The notes under the pieces were generated by a model. The model worked only from the letters and a program-made list of their open reading frames with translations, did not search any database and was not told where the DNA came from. The position numbers and the translations under genes are program-made. From assembly GCF_000217815.1 (NCBI RefSeq), contig NC_015707.1, positions 434,001-498,000 of the forward strand: DNA of 64,000 nucleotides, given 5' to 3'. Of the stretch, positions 46,063 to 56,403 are shown in pieces. The DNA comes from Pseudothermotoga thermarum DSM 5069. GTDB lineage: Bacteria; Thermotogota; Thermotogae; Thermotogales; DSM-5069. How positions within the stretch are numbered: the first letter of the stretch is position 1; the number at the start of each line of letters is the position of its first letter.

Positions 46063-47237
46063 ACAGGTACTTTGGAAGATTTGGTGGTATGTACGCACCT
46101 GAAACGTTGATGCCAGCACTTTTGGAAATCGAAAAACAGTTCTGCGAACTTATAAACAGAGAGGATTTTCTAAACGAGTACAATTATTATCTCAAATACT
46201 ATGTTGGTAGACCTTCTCCGCTTTATTACGCGAAAAACTTAAGCAACTATCTCAACGTAAAGATCTACCTAAAAAGGGAAGATTTGAACCACACTGGAGC
46301 TCACAAAATCAACAATTGCATTGGACAAGCTTTACTTGCAAAGTACATGAAAAAAACTAGATTGATTGCTGAAACCGGTGCAGGACAACATGGTGTTGCA
46401 ACCGCTACAGTCGCTGCACTGTTCGGTATGGAGTGTGAGATATTCATGGGTGAGGAAGATGCAAAAAGACAATTTCACAACGTTCAAAGGATGAAGATGC
46501 TTGGAAGCAAGGTGCGAATCGTCAGCAAGGGAAGTAAAACTTTGAAGGATGCCATAAACGAAGCGATGCGCGATTGGAGCGAAACTTTTGAGTACACTTT
46601 CTACGTCTTTGGTACGGCGGCTGGGCCACATCCGTTTCCAACGATAGTGAAATACTTTCAAAGTGTAGTTGGAAGAGAGGCAAAACAACAAATACTTGAA
46701 TTGGAAGGAAGGCTTCCCGACTATGTATTTGCCTGTGTTGGAGGAGGATCGAATGCGATAGGAATTTTTTCCGCGTTCATAGATGATCCGCAGGTGAAAC
46801 TCGTCGGAGTTGAGGGGGCGGGTGAAGGAGTTGAAACAAAGAGAACTGCCGCCACTCTTTGCAGTGGTTCTGTTGGGATTTTACATGGAGCAAAAACGTA
46901 CGTTCTACAGGATGAAGAAGGACAAATTCAGATTACCCATTCCATTTCAGCTGGTCTTGACTATCCTGGAGTTGGACCTGAGCACGCTTATTTAAAAGAG
47001 ATTGGGAGAGTTGAATACGTTGGGATTCGTGATGAAGAAGCGGTAGAAGCCTTCCTGCTTTTAACAAGGTTGGAGGGAATAATTCCTGCACTTGAAAGTA
47101 GTCATGCTTTAGCGGAAGTCATAAAAAGAGCTAAGGCGGGATTTTTTAAACCTTCAGATGTTGTGATTGTCAATTTGTCTGGAAGAGGGGATAAAGATAT
47201 TAACACTGTACTTAAGTGGAAAGGTGATGAAGTATGA
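46059..47237 (+). CDS. trpB: Tryptophan synthase beta chain TrpB
   Basis: 392 aa, the TrpB1 type. PLP Lys in [13 protein letters not shown] (near residue 82), [35 protein letters not shown], the phosphate-binding [20 protein letters not shown], and NLSGRGDKD. Forms the alpha2-beta2 complex with the next gene product; 4-nt overlaps on both sides. Confidence 0.98.
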   Translation: MNRYFGRFGGMYAPETLMPALLEIEKQFCELINREDFLNEYNYYLKYYVGRPSPLYYAKNLSNYLNVKIYLKREDLNHTGAHKINNCIGQALLAKYMKKTRLIAETGAGQHGVATATVAALFGMECEIFMGEEDAKRQFHNVQRMKMLGSKVRIVSKGSKTLKDAINEAMRDWSETFEYTFYVFGTAAGPHPFPTIVKYFQSVVGREAKQQILELEGRLPDYVFACVGGGSNAIGIFSAFIDDPQVKLVGVEGAGEGVETKRTAATLCSGSVGILHGAKTYVLQDEEGQIQITHSISAGLDYPGVGPEHAYLKEIGRVEYVGIRDEEAVEAFLLLTRLEGIIPALESSHALAEVIKRAKAGFFKPSDVVIVNLSGRGDKDINTVLKWKGDEV

Positions 47238-48001
47238 ACTTGATAGAGGAAAAATTTGACCAACTTAAAGAAAAAGGCGAAAAAGCGTTCATCGGTTATG
47301 TCACGTTTGGCTATCCATCGTTCGTTGAAACGTTGGATTTCATAAACATTGTTTATTCTTACGTTGACATTTTGGAAATAGGTTTTCCATTCTCAGATCC
47401 AATAGCAGATGGCGAGATAATTCAAAAAGCATCGGTTAAAGCTCTTTCAGAAGGTGTCAAGTTGAACGACCTTTTCAGAAGCTTAGGTCACATCAAGAAA
47501 GATAAACCGATCGTGTTGATGTTGTATGCCAACCTTGTTCACAGAATGGGCGAGGATAACTTTTACAAACTTTGTGAGTTGAACGGAGTTGATGGAATAA
47601 TAATTCCGGATGTACCTTATGAGGAGAGTTTTCAATTCAGGCAAGCTGCTGACAAGCATCATGTAGTTTACATAGATCTTGTTTCTGTATCTTCTCTTGA
47701 AAGGGCAAAAACGATAGCAATCAAAAGTCAAGGTTTTCTTTACTGCGTATCGAGAAAAGGTGTAACAGGCTTTAAAGGAGAGATGGATGACAAACTTCAC
47801 ATTTTTCTTAAGGAGCTCAGGAAAGTTACAACCACTCCGTTGGTGGTTGGTTTTGGTATTAAAAATACAAACGATGTTTTGAAGATCAAAGACCTTGTTG
47901 ACGGAGTTGTCATCGGAAGCGCAATAATTGCGAAAATGGATGAGGGTAAAGAACAGCTTGAGAATTTCTTAAAGGAAATTAGGTATGTTTTGAAAAATTG
48001 A
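47234..48001 (+). CDS. trpA: Tryptophan synthase alpha chain TrpA
   Basis: 255 aa (beta/alpha)8 enzyme that cleaves indole-glycerol phosphate. Catalytic Glu in [19 protein letters not shown] and Asp in [15 protein letters not shown]; phosphate loop [13 protein letters not shown] and GVVIGSAII. Last gene of the trp operon. Confidence 0.97.
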   Translation: MNLIEEKFDQLKEKGEKAFIGYVTFGYPSFVETLDFINIVYSYVDILEIGFPFSDPIADGEIIQKASVKALSEGVKLNDLFRSLGHIKKDKPIVLMLYANLVHRMGEDNFYKLCELNGVDGIIIPDVPYEESFQFRQAADKHHVVYIDLVSVSSLERAKTIAIKSQGFLYCVSRKGVTGFKGEMDDKLHIFLKELRKVTTTPLVVGFGIKNTNDVLKIKDLVDGVVIGSAIIAKMDEGKEQLENFLKEIRYVLKN

Positions 48002-48002
48002 C

Positions 48003-48027
48003 AGGGGGAGTTAAAGTCCCCCCTTCT
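48003..48027. terminator. Terminator between convergent trp and aro operons
   Basis: Short stem GGGGGA/TCCCCC with a GTTAAAG loop, followed by CTTCTT. The T-tract is weak, but its place between two convergent operons supports the call. Confidence 0.55.
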
Positions 48028-49881
48028 TCATCCTTCAAGCGAGAAAGCATCAAGTTTGGAAATCTCATCAAATCTTCCAACGATTCTATAGAAAGTAGTT
48101 AGCTGCCTCAACTCTTTAATATCTTCGTCGCTCAAGTTGGCTTCTACCTCGGTGAAGAACACGTAATCACCTGGAAGTATCTTTGAGGGCCGTGATTCAA
48201 GTTTTCTCAAGTTAAATCCTTTAGCGTAAAAGATATCGAGAACTTTCTTCAAAGCACCTGGCTTGTTTTCAACTGCGAAAAAGAGTGAAGTTATCTTTCC
48301 TACAGTGTTTCCTGTTCTTTTTCTTATCAAATAAAATCGGGTGATGTTTCTTTCCTGAAGGTCTTGAATGCCCTTTCTCAACACTTGCAATTTGTTGAGT
48401 TTGGCTGCATTCTCCGACATGATGGCTGCCGAAAAATCGTCAAGCACTTTTGCCGCATCGCTTGTGGAAGAAGTATACCTTATCTCAGCGTGAGGAAGGT
48501 AGTTGGTTATGAAATTCATGCACTGACTCACCGCCTGTGGATGTGAATATATGTACTTTATGTTTTTAAAATCAATTGGTTTCTTTGCTACAAGACAGTG
48601 ATTCACCTCAAGTTTTGTTTCACCAAATACTTCAACATCGTGAAGCATCAGCGCATCGAGGGTTGGAATAACCGTTCCACCAATCGTGTTTTCTATCGGT
48701 ACAATTCCATAATCTGCTTCTTTATTTTCAACGGCTTTCATCACTTCTTCAACGTTTGTGTAGTATTTGAGCGGCAGTCTTGATCCAACAAGTTTCACCG
48801 CAACTTCATCGCTAAAGCTACCTTTCGGTCCAATCAAAGCAATTGTCTTTTTTATACCAAACAGAGAATATTCCTCAGCCTTTGTGACATCCATTATCTG
48901 ACGAAATATTTTCTCAACTTCCCAAGAGTTCAACTTGGTTTTGCGAGCAATTTTTGCAAGTTTTTCTTCTTCTACCTCTGTATTTTCTATTGTTTCCTGT
49001 AGTTCCATTTTCTTAATAGCTATCTTTTTTGCAATTTCAACTCTTTTCTCAATCAACCTTAGAATAACTTCGTCTATAACGCTTATCGCATACCTCATCT
49101 CCTGCAAATTTGAATAATCCTCGTTCAGTTTTGAAAGTTCAAGCATTAAACCGCTAAAAGCGGAATCATTCAATTTGTTTCTTAAATCGAGAAATATCTT
49201 TTCAAACATTGTCTTGTCCTCAAAGGCTTTGTTGAATTCAAGTATTTTTTCCACAAACTGCTTTCTGTGTTCTTCCGCGTTTTTCTGAATCAGATGGTAC
49301 ATTTCCCAATTTTCTTTCAAAACTCTTGCAGCCAGTTTTGCCAAAGCTTTGTAAATTCTGGTCGAAAAACCCATATCCTCGTAAACGCTGGCAAAACAAA
49401 GCAAAAGGAAATGACTTATTCCCTGTATCTTCGCCATCTGCTTGTCATGTTCCTCGCAGGAAAGCTTGGTTATCAAAGCTCCTTCTTTTTTAAACTCTTC
49501 AATTATTTGCCATGCTTCCTCTCTCTGCGATTCTTCTACGATTATCAAGTGCGATAGAGATACATTGGCCTCATCACCAAACAAAGGATGAACACTGAGA
49601 AAATCAAAACCGCTTTCTTTGAACAAAGGCACGGAAAAGCCTTTCACCGAGGCAACATCCACCAAGAGCGGGTTCTTTCTCGTATCCTTTTTGATGTGTT
49701 CAAGCGCTTTTTTTATTTGTCCCATCGGTGTACAAACAAAAATCACATCGAAATCTGAGATATCTTCAACTTCGTTTTTTGAAGGATCAACGTCAAAACC
49801 TTTCACAAAGTACTGACGTTGGATAAAAAAATCTTTGAAAAAAGATCCCATTTTTCCAACACCGTAGATCAAGATTTTCAT
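48028..49881 (-). CDS. Trifunctional prephenate dehydrogenase-chorismate mutase-prephenate dehydratase
   Basis: 617 aa with four parts. Residues 1-260 are TyrA-like: Rossmann IYGVGKMGSFF, FVCTPMGQI, SVHPLFGDE, QGISHFLLLCF. Residues ~262-350 are an AroQ-type chorismate mutase helix bundle: RYAISVIDEVILRLIEKRVEIAKKIA. Residues ~352-530 are prephenate dehydratase: IALIGPKGSFSDEVAV, DYGIVPIENTIGGTV, YIYSHPQAVSQC, RNITRFYLI. Residues ~535-610 are ACT: FAVENKPGALKKVLDIF and LESRPSK, the Phe-binding motif. It can supply both the Tyr and Phe branches. Last gene of the aro operon, starting after AGGAGG. Confidence 0.93.
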   Translation of the reverse strand: MKILIYGVGKMGSFFKDFFIQRQYFVKGFDVDPSKNEVEDISDFDVIFVCTPMGQIKKALEHIKKDTRKNPLLVDVASVKGFSVPLFKESGFDFLSVHPLFGDEANVSLSHLIIVEESQREEAWQIIEEFKKEGALITKLSCEEHDKQMAKIQGISHFLLLCFASVYEDMGFSTRIYKALAKLAARVLKENWEMYHLIQKNAEEHRKQFVEKILEFNKAFEDKTMFEKIFLDLRNKLNDSAFSGLMLELSKLNEDYSNLQEMRYAISVIDEVILRLIEKRVEIAKKIAIKKMELQETIENTEVEEEKLAKIARKTKLNSWEVEKIFRQIMDVTKAEEYSLFGIKKTIALIGPKGSFSDEVAVKLVGSRLPLKYYTNVEEVMKAVENKEADYGIVPIENTIGGTVIPTLDALMLHDVEVFGETKLEVNHCLVAKKPIDFKNIKYIYSHPQAVSQCMNFITNYLPHAEIRYTSSTSDAAKVLDDFSAAIMSENAAKLNKLQVLRKGIQDLQERNITRFYLIRKRTGNTVGKITSLFFAVENKPGALKKVLDIFYAKGFNLRKLESRPSKILPGDYVFFTEVEANLSDEDIKELRQLTTFYRIVGRFDEISKLDAFSLEG

Positions 49882-49908
49882 GCAACAAACCTCCTGGAGG
49901 CTTTTGAT

Positions 49909-50346
49909 TTAGCCAAGCTTTTTCCGATCCACAAGATAATCGATGGCATAAAGGTATCCAAGATATCCAAGGCCACTTATAACTCCATCCACAACCGGGC
50001 TTATCACCGACTTGTGTCGAAATTTTTCTCTTTTGAATATGTTTGAAATGTGGACTTCAACCGTGGGAAGGTTAACGGCACTCAAAGCATCCCTTATCGC
50101 TATGCTGTAATGGGTATAAGCGCCTGGATTTATGACTATACCGTCAGCCCATTCCCTCGCGCGATGAATTTCGTCGATGATATCGCCTTCTGAAGAATAT
50201 TGAACAATCTTCACAGTTACATTTCTTTGTCTTGCCCTTTCTTGTATCATTTGGTTGATCTCTTCAAGAGTTGTTCTTCCATAAACATGAGGTTCCCTGA
50301 TGCCCAACAAGTTCAAATTCGGTCCATGGATCACCAATATGTTCAT
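49909..50346 (-). CDS. aroQ: 3-dehydroquinate dehydratase, type II, AroQ
   Basis: 145 aa, the normal size of the dodecameric type II enzyme. HGPNLNLLGIREPHVYGRTTLEEI, QYSSEGDIIDEIHRA, NPGAYTHYSIAIRDAL (catalytic His), and EVHISNIFKREKFRHKSVISP. Third step of the shikimate pathway. ATGA overlap with aroKB. Confidence 0.97.
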   Translation of the reverse strand: MNILVIHGPNLNLLGIREPHVYGRTTLEEINQMIQERARQRNVTVKIVQYSSEGDIIDEIHRAREWADGIVINPGAYTHYSIAIRDALSAVNLPTVEVHISNIFKREKFRHKSVISPVVDGVISGLGYLGYLYAIDYLVDRKKLG

Positions 50347-51989
50347 GATAAAACTCCCTCCATTTGCTCGATCAAATTCTTTACTTCAGAAGGGTCACAT
50401 TCAATTACCCTGACATCCCCTATTTTAAAAGGTATGGTAAATCTCAATTTCCCACGAGCAGCTTTTTTGTCGAATTTCATGTATTTCAAAAGATCTCTTA
50501 CGCTCGATAGCTCTATTTGTCTTGGAGAGGTCGGAAGCCCAAGGGAGTTCAAAACATTCTCTATACGATCTTTTGTTGAAAGATCGGCATACCCCATCAA
50601 GTGTGAAAGCATTGTTTCTAAAACAAGGCCAACTGAGACTGCCTTTGCGTGGCTTATTTGGTAATTCAAACAAGCTTCTATTGCATGACCAAAGGTATGT
50701 CCTAAGTTCAACACCATTCTAAGTCCTAAGTCCTTTTCATCCTGTTCTACGATTTTCCCTTTCAATTTTACGCAGAAAGAAACCACGTCAAAAACCACTT
50801 TTGGATCTCTTTCAAGGATTTTTGAAACGTTTTGAGCCAAATAGTTGAAAAACTTTTTTCCATCGATTACGGCTGATTTAACGACTTCCGCCAACCCTTC
50901 GGTGAAAATTTCATTGGGTAATATTTCCAAAAACTTTGTGTCTGTCACCACAAAACTCGGTTGATGGAAGGACCCAAGAAAATTCTTTTTCTCTCCATAG
51001 TTAACTGCAACCTTTCCTCCTATGCTCGAATCAACTTGGGCAAGCATTGTCGTGGGGACATAAATCCATTTTATCCCTCTCATGTATATGGCAGCCGCAA
51101 AGCCTGTCACATCCCCTATTACTCCACCGCCAACGGCGACAACAAACGACTCTCGATCCAAGCCAAATTTTGCAAATTCATCTATTATCTTAAACAAAGT
51201 TTCCGGTGATTTTCTCTCTTCACTGTCCTCTATCAATATCACGTATGACTCGATCCCTTCTTTGTTCAATTCTTCTACCATTTTCTTTGCAATGATTTGG
51301 TTCAAAAGAGGGTTGGTTACAACCGCAACTTTTGAAGGCATTCTTTTTTTCAAAAAGTCGATCACGGAATCTTTTGTTATGTTGTATCCTATTCTAACGT
51401 TATAACTTGTGGTTTGAGTTTTTACAGTTATGATTTCCCCTTCAATGTCTAAATTTCTTTCCTCCAATCCGTAGCTTTCCAGTTTTCTAGCAATTTCCCG
51501 TGCTATTTTCTCGGGTTGCAAGCTCGCATCCACAGTGATATCGGCTATTTGTCTGTAAATCGGTTCTCGTTGTTTTTGAAGAACTTCAAGTTTGTTCCTC
51601 TTTTCAGATGTATTTGCAGAATTGAGAAGAGGTCTTGATGAATCATTCTCAAGTCGTGCCACAAGAATGTCTATCGGAGCATTGAGGAAAACCACTACAC
51701 AATTCTTTTTCAAAAGATCAACGTTTTCATTCTTCGTGACGGCACCTGCCCCAATGGATATCACGACATTTTGAAGCTTGCAAACTTTTTCCACCATCTG
51801 TTTCTCAAATTGCCTAAAACCTTCCTCACCGTAAATTTGGAATATCTTTGGAATATCCATAGAGGTTGTATCTTCAACTAGTTGATCTGTATCGATGAAA
51901 AACCATCCCAGTTTTTCCGCAAGAATTTTTCCAACAGTTGTCTTTCCGCTACCGGATAAACCGCACAAAACTACGCTTTTTTTCACCAC
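50343..51989 (-). CDS. aroKB: Fused shikimate kinase/3-dehydroquinate synthase AroKB
   Basis: 548 aa. Residues 1-~165 are shikimate kinase (Walker A GLSGSGKTT at 10-18, FIDTDQLVE, FRQFEKQMVEKV). Residues ~185-545 are 3-dehydroquinate synthase (VAVGGGVIGDVTGFAAAIYMRGI, PTTMLAQVDSSIGGKVAVNYGEKKN, GLAEVVKSAVI, LNLGHTFGHAIE). The same fusion is known in Thermotoga; the two steps are not consecutive in the pathway. GTG start overlapping aroC. Confidence 0.96.
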   Translation of the reverse strand: MVKKSVVLCGLSGSGKTTVGKILAEKLGWFFIDTDQLVEDTTSMDIPKIFQIYGEEGFRQFEKQMVEKVCKLQNVVISIGAGAVTKNENVDLLKKNCVVVFLNAPIDILVARLENDSSRPLLNSANTSEKRNKLEVLQKQREPIYRQIADITVDASLQPEKIAREIARKLESYGLEERNLDIEGEIITVKTQTTSYNVRIGYNITKDSVIDFLKKRMPSKVAVVTNPLLNQIIAKKMVEELNKEGIESYVILIEDSEERKSPETLFKIIDEFAKFGLDRESFVVAVGGGVIGDVTGFAAAIYMRGIKWIYVPTTMLAQVDSSIGGKVAVNYGEKKNFLGSFHQPSFVVTDTKFLEILPNEIFTEGLAEVVKSAVIDGKKFFNYLAQNVSKILERDPKVVFDVVSFCVKLKGKIVEQDEKDLGLRMVLNLGHTFGHAIEACLNYQISHAKAVSVGLVLETMLSHLMGYADLSTKDRIENVLNSLGLPTSPRQIELSSVRDLLKYMKFDKKAARGKLRFTIPFKIGDVRVIECDPSEVKNLIEQMEGVLS

Positions 51990-53071
51990 CTATCTCCTCC
52001 TTTAACTTCCAAAAGTGCATCGGCAAGAACAAGAGCAACCATAGCTTCTGCTACAACCGCTGCCGATCCAACTGCGCAAACGTCGGATCGTTCAACATGT
52101 GCAGGGCATGGTTGATCGTTTCTAACGTCTATCGACGGTAAAGGATTTGCCAACGTCGGTATGGGTTTCATAGCTGCTCTGATGAAAATGATTTCTCCAT
52201 TGCTGATTCCCCCCTCAATTCCTCCAGCCTTGTTGGTTGGTCGTTTTGGCTTTTGAATTGGGTCGTGTGCTTCACTTCCAAAAAGTTTTGCAAGTTGAAA
52301 TCCAAGCCCAATTTCGACTCCCTTCACCCCGGGTATACTCATTATGGATGCGGCCAGACGTGCATCCAACCTTCTGTCCCAGTGAACATGGCTCCCCAAT
52401 CCTACAGGTACTCCAACAACTGCAACTTCAAAAATTCCTCCCAAGGTATCTCCCTTTTCTTTTGCTTGATCAATCAGTTTTTTCATCCTTTCTGAATCTT
52501 CCAAATTTGGGCATCGAACCTCCGAAAGTTCTGCAAGTTGAAAAAGTTTTTCAACAACGTCTACTTTGCTCATGCGTTCTTCAATTGGTGGAAGGTTTGC
52601 CTCTATTTCTCCTATACTCACAACCCAGCTGAAAATTTTTATCCCTTCTTTTTGAAGAAGTTTTTTGGCAAAGTATCCGCATGCGACTCTCGCTGCAGTT
52701 TCTCTAGCGCTTGCTCTTTCTGCAATCGGGCGGCAATCTTCAAAACCATATTTGATCATGCCAGGAAAATCGGCATGTCCCGGTCTTGGTGCGTATATGG
52801 GGACGTATTTACCCTTCCAGTTTTCGTAATCCTTGTTTGGGATTAAAACGCATATCGGGGCGCCCGTGGTTTTACCGTTCAGAACACCTGAAACAATTGA
52901 AAAATCATCTTTCTCTATGTTTGCCCTCGCTCCTCTTCCGTATCCTTTTCTTCTTCGAGAAAGTTCCTTTGAAAGTTCTTCTTCGTTTACTTCAATACCA
53001 GCTGGCATACCTTCCAGGATGACGACCAATCCTTGGCCATGTGATTCACCCGCGGTCAAAAACCTCAACAT
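51983..53071 (-). CDS. aroC: Chorismate synthase AroC
   Basis: About 362 aa from ATG 53071 (MLRFLTAGESHGQ); the open frame reaches 53083. Makes chorismate from EPSP with reduced FMN. Seen: TAGESHGQGLVVILEG, RRRKGYGRGAR, RPGHADFPGMIKYG, RASARETAARVACG, GGIEGGISNGE. The start overlaps the aroE stop (ATGTTGA). Confidence 0.96.
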   Translation of the reverse strand: MLRFLTAGESHGQGLVVILEGMPAGIEVNEEELSKELSRRRKGYGRGARANIEKDDFSIVSGVLNGKTTGAPICVLIPNKDYENWKGKYVPIYAPRPGHADFPGMIKYGFEDCRPIAERASARETAARVACGYFAKKLLQKEGIKIFSWVVSIGEIEANLPPIEERMSKVDVVEKLFQLAELSEVRCPNLEDSERMKKLIDQAKEKGDTLGGIFEVAVVGVPVGLGSHVHWDRRLDARLAASIMSIPGVKGVEIGLGFQLAKLFGSEAHDPIQKPKRPTNKAGGIEGGISNGEIIFIRAAMKPIPTLANPLPSIDVRNDQPCPAHVERSDVCAVGSAAVVAEAMVALVLADALLEVKGGDRW

Positions 53072-53931
53072 TCCAACCACCAACTTCCTATTCTTTCTTT
53101 CAAAGAATCTATCATTTCCTCAACAGGACATTTGCGGTTTGTGAAAATCTCAAAAGCGTAAGCACCTTGCCACACAAGTATCTCAATCCCGCTTATCGTT
53201 GTATAACCAAGCCCTTTTGCTCTTGAATACAATAGTGTTGGTTTTTCACTGTAGGAATAATCACAAAAAACTTTCCCTCTGCCATTTTCTGAAAAGCAAC
53301 CTTCAAGCAAAGCCGCCGCTCCTTCGGGCAAACAGTTGATCACAATTTCGACTTGCTTTAAAATATCGATTATTTGTTTCTCATCAAGATTCAAGATCTC
53401 AAAATTCGATTTTGGAAAAAGTTTGGCGAAGTGATCAACAAGTTCCTGTGCTCTTTGTAAGGTTCTGTTTGCCACAAAGATGTGTTTTGCCCCAAGGAGT
53501 AAAATCGATGCAACCGCAGCTGAAGCCGCACCACCGGCTCCAAGAATCAGAGCAGAATTAATTGAATTTCTTTTACGAATCCTAAGCGCTTTTATCAAAG
53601 CTGGCCCATCGGTGTTGTAACCAAAAGCTTTGATTGAAACCATTTTTTTGAACACAACAGTGTTGACAGCTTGACAAATTTTAGCAAAAGGACTTTTCAC
53701 ATCGCAAAGCTCAAAAACTTTGTTTTTGTGGGGAATGGTGACATTGAATCCCACCATTTGTCCAGCTGCTTCTTTGAAAAATTCGCTCAAACACTCTGGG
53801 GGAACAGGGATGGCTTCGTATTTCCAATCAAATCCAATGGTTTTCAAAGCTGCGTTTTGAATTATCGGAGAAAAAGTTTTTTCCAAAGGCCAACCTATTA
53901 CGGCTAATTCTGGTAATTTTTTGCTTTTCAT
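53065..53931 (-). CDS. aroE: Shikimate dehydrogenase AroE
   Basis: 288 aa NADP-dependent enzyme reducing 3-dehydroshikimate. VIGWPLEKTFSPIIQN binds shikimate; GFNVTIPHKNKVFELCD carries the catalytic Lys; GAGGAASAAVASILLLG and FVANRTLQRAQELV bind NADP; VWQGAYAFEIFTN is the usual C-terminal motif. Confidence 0.96.
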   Translation of the reverse strand: MKSKKLPELAVIGWPLEKTFSPIIQNAALKTIGFDWKYEAIPVPPECLSEFFKEAAGQMVGFNVTIPHKNKVFELCDVKSPFAKICQAVNTVVFKKMVSIKAFGYNTDGPALIKALRIRKRNSINSALILGAGGAASAAVASILLLGAKHIFVANRTLQRAQELVDHFAKLFPKSNFEILNLDEKQIIDILKQVEIVINCLPEGAAALLEGCFSENGRGKVFCDYSYSEKPTLLYSRAKGLGYTTISGIEILVWQGAYAFEIFTNRKCPVEEMIDSLKERIGSWWLEC

Positions 53932-53943
53932 GTTAGATCACCT

Positions 53944-55236
53944 TCAAATTTGCTTGCAAACACTTTTGAGCATTTGAAAGAAGTTTGGGAAAGAGATGGC
54001 CACACAGTCTGCATTTTTGATCTTTGACCTACCATCGATTGAGATCGCGGCTACCGCCATCGCCATGGCTATTCTGTGATCGTTAAAACTGTCCAATTCC
54101 GCCGGTTTCAGCGGTTTGCCACCTGTTATCACAAAACCATCTTCAAGTTCTTCAACTTCTGCTCCAAGATTTCTCAAATTGTAAACTATAGCCTTTATCC
54201 TGTCGCTTTCTTTTACACGAAGTTCTTTCGCATCTTTTACCACACTTTGGCCTTCGGCAAACGTACAAGCCACGGCAATTATGGGGATTTCATCTATAAG
54301 TCTTGGAACAATCTCTCTTTCGATGGTTATTCCCCTAAGTCTTCCACCTTTAATCAATATGTCTGCAACTTTTTCTCCACCCCAGATTCTTTCATCCATT
54401 ATCTTTATGTCACATCCCATTTGCTTTAGTATGTCTATGATTCCAGTTCTTGTTGGATTTATCCCAACGTCGCGTATAAGCAGTTGTGACCCTTCGTTTA
54501 TCGCTGCAGCAACCATAAAGAAGGCAGCTGATGAGATATCTCCAGGAACTGTTATTTGTGAAGCCGAAAGTTTTTCAGCCGGTGTGATTTTTACAAAACC
54601 ATCACCCATAACTACGTTTGCTCCAAAATGTTTGAGCATGATTTCGGTGTGATCACGTGTTTTTGGTTTTTCATAAATTACAGTCTCTCCATCTGCATAC
54701 AAACCGGCAAAGAGCAAAGCCGATTTCACCTGAGCACTGGCAACGGGTAAGCTATAAGAAATCCCTTTGAGCTGACCACCTCGAACAATCAGTGGTGCGT
54801 AATTTCCGTCGTCTTTTCCTTCGATTTTCGCTCCCATCATTCTCAGCGGTTGAACAACCCTTTTCATTGGTCTTTTTGAAAGAGATTCGTCCCCAGTCAA
54901 CACCGCTTCAAAATTTTGTCCCGCAAGGATACCTAAAAGTAATCTCATCGTGGTGCCAGAATTTCCTGCGTAAAGCTCTGTTTCGGGTTTTTTCAAACCT
55001 CTCAAACCTTTTCCTTTCACGATAACTGTATCTTGATCTTTGAACTCGATTTCCACTCCCATTTTCCTAAAGCAATCCACCGTTCTCAAGCAATCATCCG
55101 CAAAAAGAAACTTCCTTACAACAGTTGTACCTTCCGCTATAGAACCGATCATGATACTTCGGTGCGATATAGACTTATCCGGTGGCGGAATTATTTGACC
55201 ATCAACTCTTACTTTTCCCTCTACGAAGATATCCAC
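53944..55236 (-). CDS. aroA: EPSP synthase AroA
   Basis: 430 aa from GTG 55236, which follows AGGGAGG by 8-9 nt; the open frame reaches back to 55317 inside aroF. Adds PEP to shikimate 3-phosphate. PPDKSISHRSIMIGSIAEGTT, ELYAGNSGTTMRLLLGILAGQ, MKRVVQPLRMMGA, LPVASAQVKSALLFAGLYADG, PGDISSAAFFMVAA, and KESDRIKAI all match the family. The N-terminal PDKSISHR and NSGTTMR resemble class II-like thermophile enzymes; glyphosate response is not predicted. Confidence 0.96.
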   Translation of the reverse strand: MDIFVEGKVRVDGQIIPPPDKSISHRSIMIGSIAEGTTVVRKFLFADDCLRTVDCFRKMGVEIEFKDQDTVIVKGKGLRGLKKPETELYAGNSGTTMRLLLGILAGQNFEAVLTGDESLSKRPMKRVVQPLRMMGAKIEGKDDGNYAPLIVRGGQLKGISYSLPVASAQVKSALLFAGLYADGETVIYEKPKTRDHTEIMLKHFGANVVMGDGFVKITPAEKLSASQITVPGDISSAAFFMVAAAINEGSQLLIRDVGINPTRTGIIDILKQMGCDIKIMDERIWGGEKVADILIKGGRLRGITIEREIVPRLIDEIPIIAVACTFAEGQSVVKDAKELRVKESDRIKAIVYNLRNLGAEVEELEDGFVITGGKPLKPAELDSFNDHRIAMAMAVAAISIDGRSKIKNADCVAISFPNFFQMLKSVCKQI

Positions 55237-55249
55237 CTTCGAACCCTCC

Positions 55250-56263
55250 CTAGAATTTCCTACCAACTGCAGGTGCAATTTTTTTGAGATCTTCACAGAG
55301 CTTTGCGAACTGTTCAAAATTCAAGGACTGCGGGCCGTCGGACAAAGCTTTTTCAGGCTCAGGGTGAACCTCGATCAAAATCCCATCGGCACCAGCGGCA
55401 AGGGCAGCTTTGCTCATCGGCGGCACAAGTTTCGAACTCCCTGTCCCATGGCTTGGATCAACTATAACCGGAAGATGACTTATTTGTTTGACAAGGGCAA
55501 CTGCGCTCAGATCCAAGGTATTTCTGGTTTTTTGCTCAAAAGTTCTTATGCCTCTTTCGCAGAGGATAACTTGAAAGTTTCCCTCGTTCATTATGTAATC
55601 AGCAGCAGCAAGCCATTCATCGATCGTTGCAGCGACACCTCTTTTTAAAAGTACAGGTTTCCCCGATCTACCTACAGCTTTAAGCAGTTCAAAGTTCTGC
55701 ATGTTTCTGGCTCCGATTTGAAGGATATCGGCATATTCGGAAACCAAGTTCACGTGTTCTGGGCTCATCACTTCTGTGACGATGAGCAAACCGTATTTCT
55801 CACGTACCTCAGCCAAGATTTTGAGCCCTTCTAAACCTAACCCTTGGAAGGAATACGGTGACGTTCTTGGTTTGAACGCACCGCCTCTGAAGATTTTTAT
55901 GCCACAGCTTTTTACAAATTCCGCTGTTTTGAAAGTTTGTTCTCTGCTTTCCACGGCACATGGTCCTGCCATCACAACGAATTCTTCTTTACCTATTTCA
56001 ACATCTCCAACTTTGACCACTGTAGGCTTTGGGTTGAAAAGTCTGCTTGAAAGCTTGTAAGGGTCAGTCACATAAACTACCTTTTCTACCCCTTCCATCA
56101 CTTCGATAGCTTTACCGTTCAGCTTGCGCCGATCACCTATTACACCTATGATGATCACCTCCTCTCCTTCTGAAAGATGAACTTTTAGCCCCGCTTCTTC
56201 AACCGTTTTGCAAACTTTTTTGATACTCTCTTCACTTGCGTCCTTTCGCATCACTATGACCAA
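55250..56263 (-). CDS. aroF: DAHP synthase (type I-beta with N-terminal regulatory domain) AroF
   Basis: 337 aa. Entry enzyme: PEP plus erythrose 4-phosphate to DAHP. Residues 1-~70 form the ferredoxin/ACT-like domain that in T. maritima binds Phe/Tyr for feedback control. The barrel holds [56 protein letters not shown] and [12 protein letters not shown] start 56263 after AAAGGAGGGG. First gene of the aro operon, 35 bp after the attenuator. Confidence 0.97.
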   Translation of the reverse strand: MVIVMRKDASEESIKKVCKTVEEAGLKVHLSEGEEVIIIGVIGDRRKLNGKAIEVMEGVEKVVYVTDPYKLSSRLFNPKPTVVKVGDVEIGKEEFVVMAGPCAVESREQTFKTAEFVKSCGIKIFRGGAFKPRTSPYSFQGLGLEGLKILAEVREKYGLLIVTEVMSPEHVNLVSEYADILQIGARNMQNFELLKAVGRSGKPVLLKRGVAATIDEWLAAADYIMNEGNFQVILCERGIRTFEQKTRNTLDLSAVALVKQISHLPVIVDPSHGTGSSKLVPPMSKAALAAGADGILIEVHPEPEKALSDGPQSLNFEQFAKLCEDLKKIAPAVGRKF

Positions 56264-56298
56264 TCGAACCCCTCCTTTGCCAGTTTGTTTAATTGCTT

Positions 56299-56336
56299 AA
56301 AAAAAAGAGGGCATCCTTTTTTGGATGCCCTCTTCC
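56299..56336 (-). terminator. aro attenuator terminator
   Basis: Minus strand: GGAAGAGGGCATCC, AAAAAA loop, GGATGCCCTCTT, then T8. Lies between the leader peptide and aroF. Confidence 0.92.
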
Positions 56337-56403
56337 TTTTACTTGGATTCCCCTACGCCTATTTGGCAACAGGTTTTAGGGGAACCCCGGAAGAGGGCAT
56401 TCC
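56299..56403 (-). promoter_or_regulatory. aro operon attenuator (pan-aromatic)
   Basis: Minus-strand segments: A GGAATGCCCTCTTCC (56403-56389), B TTCCCCTA (56386-56379), C TAGGGGAA (56355-56348), D GGAAGAGGGCATCC (56336-56323), E GGATGCCCTCTT (56316-56305) with T-tract. A:D (14 bp, one bulge) encloses B:C and excludes terminator D:E. The aromatic codon run ends 5 nt before A, so a ribosome held early in the run leaves A free to trap D (operon on). Additional pairing CTACGCCTAT/ATAGGCGTAG joins the codon run to segment C's flank. Confidence 0.88.
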
